Shown one piece after another: positions 30,381 to 35,173 of a stretch of DNA of 35,173 bases. The DNA is from Bordetella sp. Lineage in GTDB: Bacteria; Pseudomonadota; Alphaproteobacteria; Caulobacterales; Caulobacteraceae. The position numbers and the translations under genes are program-made. The stretch spans positions 1 through 35,173 of the forward strand of contig JAFKFS010000038.1 of the NCBI GenBank assembly GCA_017308115.1, in the 5' to 3' direction. The stretch's first letter is position 1, and every line of letters begins with the position of its first letter. The notes beneath the pieces are model-generated. The model was not told the origin of the DNA and ran no database searches. It worked only from the letters and a program-made list of their open reading frames with translations.

Positions 30381-31466
30381 GTGATCGACCGCGCCGCCGT
30401 TCTCGCCGCCCTCGACGCCGTCACCGATCCGAAGTCGGGTCGCGGATTGGCGGCCGCCGGGCTGGTGCAGGGGCTGGTCGTGGCCGAGGGACGCGCCGGG
30501 TTCGTCATGGAGGCTCCCCCTCATGAGACGGCGCTCTATGCTCCTGTGCGCGACGCGGCGGAGGCGGCGCTGAAGGCCCTGCCGGGCATGGAGCGGGTGT
30601 CGGTCGTCCTGACCGCGGAGGCCGTCGCCGCGGCGCCGCGCCGCACGGCGAGCCTGTCAAAGGCGGCCACGGACCAGGGACGGCCCAAGGCGCCGGTTCC
30701 GACGGATCGCCCGGCTCATGTAAGGCGCGTCCTGGCGGTGGCCAGCGGCAAGGGGGGGGTCGGCAAGTCGACCGTCTCGGTCAACCTGGCGGCGGCCCTG
30801 GCGGCGCGCGGCCTGTCCGTGGGCGTGCTGGACGCGGACGTCTACGGCCCGTCGCTGCCGACCATGCTGGGCCTGTCGGGGCAGCCCGCCTATGAGGACG
30901 GCGCCATGGTTCCGCACATGGCGCATGGGTTGAAGGCCATGTCGGTCGGCCTGCTGACCAAGGCGGAGGACGCCATGATCTGGCGCGGCCCGATGGCGTC
31001 CCAGGCCATCAATCAGATGCTGACCCAGACACGCTGGGGGACGGCCGAGGCGCCGCTGGACGTGCTGGTGGTCGACCTGCCCCCGGGCACCGGCGACGTG
31101 CAACTGACCTTGATCCAGAAGACCCCGCTGGACGGCGCTGTGATCGTCTCGACGCCGCAGGAGGTGGCACTGGCCGACGCCCGTCGGGCGCACGCCCTGT
31201 TCGCCAGGGTGGGCGTGCCGACCCTGGGCCTGATCGAGAACATGAGCGGGGACGTCTTTGGAAGGGGCGGCGCTCAGGCCGAGGCCGAGCGACTGGGCGC
31301 GCCCTATCTGGGCGATCTGCCGTTGGAGGGAGCCTTGCGCAGCGCAGGCGACGCCGGGCGACCGCTGGTGACGGCCGAGCCCACCGGCGAGGTCGCCCGC
31401 CGATTTGACGCCATGGCTCGCCGGATCGCCGCGGCGCTGGGACTGGAAGGGGGCGATAATGACTGA
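30381..31466 (+). CDS. mrp: Mrp/ApbC-family ATPase (iron-sulfur carrier homologue without cysteines)
   Basis: The 361-residue protein has an N-terminal MIP18-like domain (about 5-80) and a ParA/MinD-type ATPase with the deviant Walker A GKGGVGKST near 122-130, VLDADVYGPSLP and DLPPGTGDVQLTL. Mrp proteins assemble and hand over Fe-S clusters, using a CxxC in the region after ENMS. Here ENMSGDVFGRGGA runs straight on with no CxxC, and the whole protein has no cysteine. Cluster binding by its own cysteines is therefore impossible; the ATPase may act otherwise. The GTG start has AAGGAG at 30367-30372. It overlaps the universal stress gene by eight bases. Confidence 0.9.
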   Translation: MIDRAAVLAALDAVTDPKSGRGLAAAGLVQGLVVAEGRAGFVMEAPPHETALYAPVRDAAEAALKALPGMERVSVVLTAEAVAAAPRRTASLSKAATDQGRPKAPVPTDRPAHVRRVLAVASGKGGVGKSTVSVNLAAALAARGLSVGVLDADVYGPSLPTMLGLSGQPAYEDGAMVPHMAHGLKAMSVGLLTKAEDAMIWRGPMASQAINQMLTQTRWGTAEAPLDVLVVDLPPGTGDVQLTLIQKTPLDGAVIVSTPQEVALADARRAHALFARVGVPTLGLIENMSGDVFGRGGAQAEAERLGAPYLGDLPLEGALRSAGDAGRPLVTAEPTGEVARRFDAMARRIAAALGLEGGDND

Positions 31467-31881
31467 ACGGAATACGCCGGTCGTCGTCTGCGGCGTCGAC
31501 GGCAGCGACCATGCGGAAACGGCCGTTCGTGTGGCGGCGGAACTCTCACGGGCGCGCGGCGCGCGTCTGGCCTTGGTGGCGGTCAATCCGCTCAGCCCCG
31601 GCGCGGGCCATCCTGATATTCCCGGCTGGACCGACGCGGAACAGGACGCCCTTCTGCTGGCGGCGGCGCACGACGCGCGGCGCCTGGGAGCCGAGGTTCA
31701 GTGCGTGGCGACCCGGGGCCGCGATCCCGCCGAGGCGCTGATCGCCGCCGCCGTAGCCTTGGGCGCCGATCATATCGTGGTCGGAACCGGCGATCGAAAA
31801 GGCGTGGTGAACTGGCTGATGGGCTCGGTGGCCAAGGCCGTCGCCGCTCGCGCGCAGGTCAGTGTGACGATCGCCCGCTAG
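31459..31881 (+). CDS. Universal stress protein (UspA family)
   Basis: The 140-residue single-domain protein opens with VVVCGVDGSDHAETAV and has the ATP-binding signature VVGTGDRKGVVNWLMGSVAKAV near residues 107-128, matching the GxxGxxxxxxxGS(V)xxxV loop. This predicts nucleotide binding. Its ATG lies eight bases inside the end of mrp, so the two are co-transcribed and coupled. Its stop shares CTAG with the convergent ybjQ stop (31878-31881). Stress role inferred from family. Confidence 0.9.
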   Translation: MTERNTPVVVCGVDGSDHAETAVRVAAELSRARGARLALVAVNPLSPGAGHPDIPGWTDAEQDALLLAAAHDARRLGAEVQCVATRGRDPAEALIAAAVALGADHIVVGTGDRKGVVNWLMGSVAKAVAARAQVSVTIAR

Positions 31882-32201
31882 GCGGCCGGCTCCACCACCA
31901 CGGCCGTGCCGTAGGCCAGGACCTCGGTCACGCCGGGCATGATCTCATTGGCGTCGTAACGCATGGCCAGGATGGCGTTGGCGCCGATCTCCCGCGCATG
32001 GGCGATCAGGTCGTCGTAGGCTTCCTGTCGCGCCGCCTCGGCCAGTTTGACATAGACGCCGACCTTGCCGCCGATCATCGATTGCACCCCGCCGATGGCG
32101 TCGGAGATGACGTTGCGCGAGCGCACGGTGATACCGCGCACGACGCCCAGCTGGCGTACGACGCGATGACCGGCCAGGTCGTTGGTGGTGGCGACGATCA
32201 T
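31878..32201 (-). CDS. ybjQ: YbjQ family protein (UPF0145)
   Basis: The 107-residue protein matches YbjQ closely: TTNDLAGHRVVRQLGVVRGITVRSRNV, DAIGGVQSMIGGKVGVYVKLAEAARQEAYDDLI and GANAILAMRYDANEI. These proteins form pentameric rings; a metal-binding role has been proposed but is not established. It is 15 bases downstream of folA and probably the last gene of the thyA-mazG-folA run. Confidence 0.92.
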   Translation of the reverse strand: MIVATTNDLAGHRVVRQLGVVRGITVRSRNVISDAIGGVQSMIGGKVGVYVKLAEAARQEAYDDLIAHAREIGANAILAMRYDANEIMPGVTEVLAYGTAVVVEPAA

Positions 32202-32216
32202 GGGACTCTCCTCAGG

Positions 32217-32744
32217 TCAACGACGATCCAGAACCGTGAAGGCGAAGGCGTGGTCGTCCTTCTCGCCCGCCTCGTGCGGTTCGAACGCGGTGCGGACGAA
32301 GGCGGTTTCGTCGAAGGGCGGGAAGACGGCGTCGCCTTCCGGTTCGGCCTCGACCTCGGTGATGTAGAGGCGCTTGGCGCGGGGCAGGGCGGCGGCGAAG
32401 ACGGCCGTCCCGCCGATGACGCAGACCTCGTCCACGCCGTCCTCGGCGGCCTGCTCGCGGGCGATCGACAGGGCTTCGTCCAGGGAGGCGCAGACCACGG
32501 CGCCCTTGGCCAGACCCGCCTCGGCATAGGATTCATCCTTGGTCAGGACGATGTTCAATCGGCCGGGCAGGGGGCGCAGCGGCAGGCTTTCCCAGGTCTT
32601 GCGTCCCATGATGCAGGGCTTGCCGAGGGTCACGGCCTTGAACCGTTGCAGATCCGACCGCAGACGCCAGGGCAGGTCGCCGCCCTGGCCGATGACGCCG
32701 TTCCGGGCGCGGGCGACGACAAGGGCGACATGGGGCAGGGGCAA
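32217..32744 (-). CDS. folA: Dihydrofolate reductase
   Basis: The 175-residue protein has the DHFR order: VVARARNGVIGQGGDLPWRLRSDLQRFKAVTLGKPCIMGRKTWESL, LPGRLNIVLT and VCVIGGTAVFAAALPRAKRLYITEV. The substrate carboxyl-binding acid is the aspartate of LRSDLQ. It regenerates tetrahydrofolate consumed by ThyA, encoded two genes upstream on the same strand. A 77-base gap to the MazG-like gene contains a GC-rich repeat (GGCGG/CCGCC) that may weaken read-through. Confidence 0.97.
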   Translation of the reverse strand: MPLPHVALVVARARNGVIGQGGDLPWRLRSDLQRFKAVTLGKPCIMGRKTWESLPLRPLPGRLNIVLTKDESYAEAGLAKGAVVCASLDEALSIAREQAAEDGVDEVCVIGGTAVFAAALPRAKRLYITEVEAEPEGDAVFPPFDETAFVRTAFEPHEAGEKDDHAFAFTVLDRR

Positions 32745-32821
32745 GGGCGTCTCTCCTGGAGAATCGAAGGCGGCGCGGCTCCGCCCCGTCCGAAGGAATT
32801 AGGCGTCCGGCCGCAGCCGTT

Positions 32822-33121
32822 TCAAGCCTCGGCCTTCAGCCAACGCAGCCATTTGCGCTCCATGGCGGCGTTCAGATCGACGCCCGCCCGGTCGCAATAG
32901 ATCAGCAGCATCCCCAGGACATCGGCCGCTTCGTCGGCCAGGGCCTGGGCGTCGGCGGCGCCTCGCGCCCTCTGGGTCAGGCGCAGATGCTCGGCGGTCA
33001 GCTCGCCCAGCTCCTCCTGCAGCTTCAGCAGGGCCCAGTCGCGGTCGCGGTCGATGGCGTGTTCGCGCGCATAGATGTCGGAGATGCGCAGGACATCCGC
33101 CTGGAGGTCGGTGAGTTTCAT
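32822..33121 (-). CDS. MazG-like nucleotide pyrophosphohydrolase
   Basis: The 99-residue all-alpha protein has the EExxE...ExxD magnesium signature of MazG-type NTP pyrophosphatases: LQEELGELTAE near residues 34-44 and DEAADVLGMLLIYC near 63-76. It probably removes pyrophosphate from unwanted or excess (d)NTPs. It sits 15 bases after thyA and before folA, which supports a role in nucleotide pool balance. The exact nucleotide is unknown. Confidence 0.85.
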   Translation of the reverse strand: MKLTDLQADVLRISDIYAREHAIDRDRDWALLKLQEELGELTAEHLRLTQRARGAADAQALADEAADVLGMLLIYCDRAGVDLNAAMERKWLRWLKAEA

Positions 33122-33136
33122 CGGATTCGGCCCGGA

Positions 33137-33994
33137 TCAGACGGCGACGGCGGCCTTGATGTGCGGCCAGGACTGGTAGTCGTTCACCACGAAGTCCGAG
33201 AGCTCGAAGCCGAACAGGTCGTCCCGGTCAGCCACCGTCAGGGTCGGCAGGGGCAGGGGCGCGCGGCTCAACTGCAGCTCGGCCTGCTCTAGGTGGTTCA
33301 TATACAGGTGGGCGTCGCCGAAGGTATGGACGAAGTCGCCGGGCTCCAGCCCCACGACCTTGGCCAGCATATGGGTCAGCAGGGCGTAGGAGGCGATGTT
33401 GAACGGCACGCCCAGGAAGACGTCGGCCGAGCGTTGGTACAGCTGGCAGCTCAGCTTCCCATCGGCCACGAAGAACTGGAATAGGCAGTGGCAGGGCGGC
33501 AGGGCCATGTCGTCCACGTCGGCCGGATTCCAGGCGCTGACGATATGGCGTCGGCTGTTGGGATTGGTCTTCAGGCCATGAACCAGCTTGGCGATCTGGT
33601 CGATGCTCGAACCGTTCGGGGCGGCCCAGGAGCGCCACTGCTTGCCATAGACGGGCCCGAGGTCGCCGTTCGCGTCGGCCCATTCGTCCCAGATGCTGAC
33701 GCCGTTGTCCTTCAGCCAGGCGATGTTGGTCTCGCCGCGCAGGAACCACAGAAGCTCGACGAAGATCGACCGGGTGTGCAGCTTCTTGGTCGTCAGCAGG
33801 GGGAAGCCCTTGGACAGGTCGAAGCGCATCTGGCGGCCGAAGACGCCCAGGGTGCCGGTGCCGGTGCGGTCCTCGCGTCGCGCGCCGTTGTCGAGGATGT
33901 CCCGCAGCAGGTTCAGATACTGCCATTCGGGATGGTCGGCGGGCGCGGCCGCCGTGCGGGCTTCAAGATCGGCGAGGGCGACGGCGGCGTTCAT
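33137..33994 (-). CDS. thyA: Thymidylate synthase
   Basis: The 285-residue protein carries the whole ThyA signature: [28 protein letters not shown], the catalytic cysteine in [12 protein letters not shown] near residue 168, [24 protein letters not shown] and [12 protein letters not shown]. It makes dTMP from dUMP using methylene-tetrahydrofolate and yields dihydrofolate for FolA. The first 20 residues (alanine-rich) are an extension relative to E. coli. It heads the thyA-mazG-folA-ybjQ run. Confidence 0.98.
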   Translation of the reverse strand: MNAAVALADLEARTAAAPADHPEWQYLNLLRDILDNGARREDRTGTGTLGVFGRQMRFDLSKGFPLLTTKKLHTRSIFVELLWFLRGETNIAWLKDNGVSIWDEWADANGDLGPVYGKQWRSWAAPNGSSIDQIAKLVHGLKTNPNSRRHIVSAWNPADVDDMALPPCHCLFQFFVADGKLSCQLYQRSADVFLGVPFNIASYALLTHMLAKVVGLEPGDFVHTFGDAHLYMNHLEQAELQLSRAPLPLPTLTVADRDDLFGFELSDFVVNDYQSWPHIKAAVAV

Positions 33995-34080
33995 GGGAAG
34001 GAAGGATGCCGCTGATTCGGCGCGGGCGGCAGGCGCTTGATTCGCTTGCTCACAGAAAAGAGAAGCGCCCCCGAAAGCCG

Positions 34081-34629
34081 TCAGCCCTTGAAGCCGTCGG
34101 AGCGCAGGAACGCCGCTTCCTCTTCGGTCGTGTCGCGGCCCAGGCAGGCGTTGCGGTGAGGGAAGCGGCCGAAGCGGGCGATGATGTCGCGATGAATGAC
34201 GGCGAACCTATAGGTCTCGGCCTCGGTTTCCGGGTCCAGCAGGGTCAGCAGCCGTTCCTGATCGTCCAGCGATTCCGAATGCATCAGGGGCATCAGGACG
34301 AAGGCGCGCAGTTGCGGCGGGACCGCGCGGTCGTGTCCTCTGCGGATCGCTTCCTTGGAGAAGAGGAGCGCCAGGGGGTCGGTCGCGAACATATGGGCGC
34401 CGCCGCGGAAGGCGTTTCGCGGCAACTGATCCAGAAGAATGATCAGGGCCAGGGCGGCTTCGGGCGTTTCGATCCAGTGATCCAGCTCACGTCGCGCGGC
34501 GGCGAAATGGCTGTCGCCGCAACGGTCGGCGAAGGCGCGGTCGAAGGCCGCGTCCTTGGCGAACCATTTTCCAGGGCCGGCCTCGATCCAGAATTCGACG
34601 ACTTCGGCGGGGGTCAGCAATCCAGTCAT
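34081..34629 (-). CDS. DUF924 family protein
   Basis: The 182-residue protein shows the DUF924 pattern: [27 protein letters not shown] near the start, [26 protein letters not shown] in the middle, and [15 protein letters not shown] with [19 protein letters not shown] near the end. It is all-helical and TPR-like, widespread in proteobacteria, and of unknown function. It lies 86 bases upstream of thyA on the same strand. Confidence 0.92.
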   Translation of the reverse strand: MTGLLTPAEVVEFWIEAGPGKWFAKDAAFDRAFADRCGDSHFAAARRELDHWIETPEAALALIILLDQLPRNAFRGGAHMFATDPLALLFSKEAIRRGHDRAVPPQLRAFVLMPLMHSESLDDQERLLTLLDPETEAETYRFAVIHRDIIARFGRFPHRNACLGRDTTEEEAAFLRSDGFKG

Positions 34630-34704
34630 GCCGCCAGACTTAGCATCGGCTCGCGAAAAGGCACGGCCTGGACCGCGCCGCTCGACTTCACAATGTAAGG
34701 AAGA

Positions 34705-34781
34705 TGGTCGGAGTGGCAGGATTCGAACCTGCGACCCCCGCGTCCCGAACGCGGTGCTCTACCAGACTGAGCCACACTCCG
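34705..34781 (-). tRNA. tRNA-Pro (CGG)
   Basis: On the minus strand 77 bases form a cloverleaf: acceptor stem CGGAGTG with CACTCCG, D-arm GGCTCAGTCTGGTAGAGC, anticodon loop TTCGGGA giving CGG, T-arm GTTCGAATC, discriminator A and encoded CCA (34705-34707). The 5' C1 is typical of tRNA-Pro. Confidence 0.97.
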
Positions 34782-34832
34782 ACTTTCGCAAATCCGGCGA
34801 TCCGTGGGCCGCCGTCTGCGTCGAGGAGGGGG

Positions 34833-34861
34833 CTTATAACCATGCCCACGGCCCCCTGCAA
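34833..34861 (-). promoter_or_regulatory. Probable promoter of tRNA-Pro
   Basis: On the minus strand TTGCAG (34856-34861) precedes TATAAG (34833-34838) by 17 bases. The transcript would start about 45 bases before the tRNA. Confidence 0.6.
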
Positions 34862-34923
34862 GCCGGTAAATAGGCCTCGCGAAAAAAGTCTCGAGCCGAT
34901 GAAAATTCTTTCCTTTTCAGGTG

Positions 34924-34952
34924 TTGCATCCCCCGGAGCCTTGGCGTAGATG
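34924..34952 (+). promoter_or_regulatory. Possible promoter of tRNA-Gln
   Basis: TTGCAT (34924-34929), the same -35 form as for tRNA-Asn, lies 17 bases before TAGATG (34947-34952), a poor -10. No other candidate is better in the gap between tRNA-Pro and tRNA-Gln. Confidence 0.3.
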
Positions 34953-35000
34953 ACCGCTCCTCGCCGCGACGCACTGCGGCGGCGGGGAACGCCGGACCGC

Positions 35001-35074
35001 TGGGGAATGGTGTAATGGTAACACTACGGTTTTTGGTACCGTCATTCTAGGTTCGAGTCCTAGTTCCCCAGCCA
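35001..35074 (+). tRNA. tRNA-Gln (TTG)
   Basis: Seventy-four bases form a cloverleaf: acceptor stem TGGGGAA with TTCCCCA, D-arm GTGTAATGGTAACAC, anticodon loop TTTTGGT giving TTG, T-arm GTTCGAGTC, discriminator G and encoded CCA (35072-35074). The last 99 bases of the window hold nothing I recognise. Confidence 0.96.
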
Positions 35075-35173
35075 CCGCCCTTCTGGGATTTCGAGCGCCT
35101 TCGATCCTCTCCGCGAGGGAGGTCGCGCAGCGGGTTTTACAGTCGCCCTCTGTCCCGGCCCTCTTCAAGCCGC

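Noticed and set aside
34704..34949. Plus-strand frame reading GFEPATPASRTRCSTRL
   Set aside because: This is the antisense of tRNA-Pro, a well-known false protein pattern.
34917..35168. Minus-strand frame reading LGLEPRMTVPKTVVLPLHH
   Set aside because: It is the antisense reading of tRNA-Gln.
1..35173. CRISPR arrays, insertion sequences or transposases
   Set aside because: No regularly spaced repeats, no transposase-like protein and no long terminal inverted repeats were seen by eye on either strand.

Overview
The window reads as a chromosomal segment of a high-GC alphaproteobacterium of the Caulobacterales, most likely Brevundimonas or a close relative. The evidence is a popZ gene, a popA-type degenerate GGDEF protein, an alpha-type sspB with a C-terminal ClpX-binding tail, a circularly permuted two-piece tmRNA gene, and Caulobacter-like promoter elements. 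Genus is inferred from remembered family content, not from a search. There is no sign of prophage, insertion sequences or CRISPR. Nearly all DNA is coding, with short gaps and several 1-8 base overlaps.

Region 1 (1-8662) starts with the 3' end of a DUF3089 gene. It is followed on the minus strand by a six-gene signalling block. In transcription order this is a CHASE3-GAF hybrid kinase with three receivers, a free CheR-like methyltransferase, a CheB-like methylesterase lacking its receiver, a receiver-kinase, an HWE kinase and a FATGUY-type single-domain response regulator. There is no chemoreceptor, CheA or CheW.

Region 2 (8663-13265) holds tRNA-Asn, a TrmH/SpoU RNA methyltransferase, tRNA-Cys, a degenerate Pcm-like protein, a TolC-family outer-membrane channel and popZ, closed by a strong terminator. 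Region 3 (13239-22278) contains the repair genes recG and mfd with sdhE between them, a membrane-fused spermidine-synthase-like protein, pncC and a tusA-like gene. Region 4 (22244-25864) has a YihY/BrkB membrane protein, popA, a DUF4169 gene, a truncated GST-like gene, a DUF2171 gene and yccF.

Region 5 (25870-31466) has fumC, a RusA-like nuclease, a lipoprotein, sspB, the tmRNA gene, miaA and an Mrp-type ATPase. Region 6 (31459-35173) has a universal stress protein, ybjQ, the nucleotide genes folA, a MazG-like gene and thyA, a DUF924 gene, tRNA-Pro and tRNA-Gln.

Two themes join the genes. One is polarity and regulated proteolysis: PopZ organises the pole, PopA is a c-di-GMP-binding adaptor for CtrA degradation by ClpXP, SspB delivers ssrA-tagged proteins to ClpXP, and ssrA itself lies next to sspB. 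The other is the 8 kb signalling block, where chemotaxis-type methylation enzymes sit in one array with kinases and a FATGUY regulator. This block is the best candidate for an under-described system.
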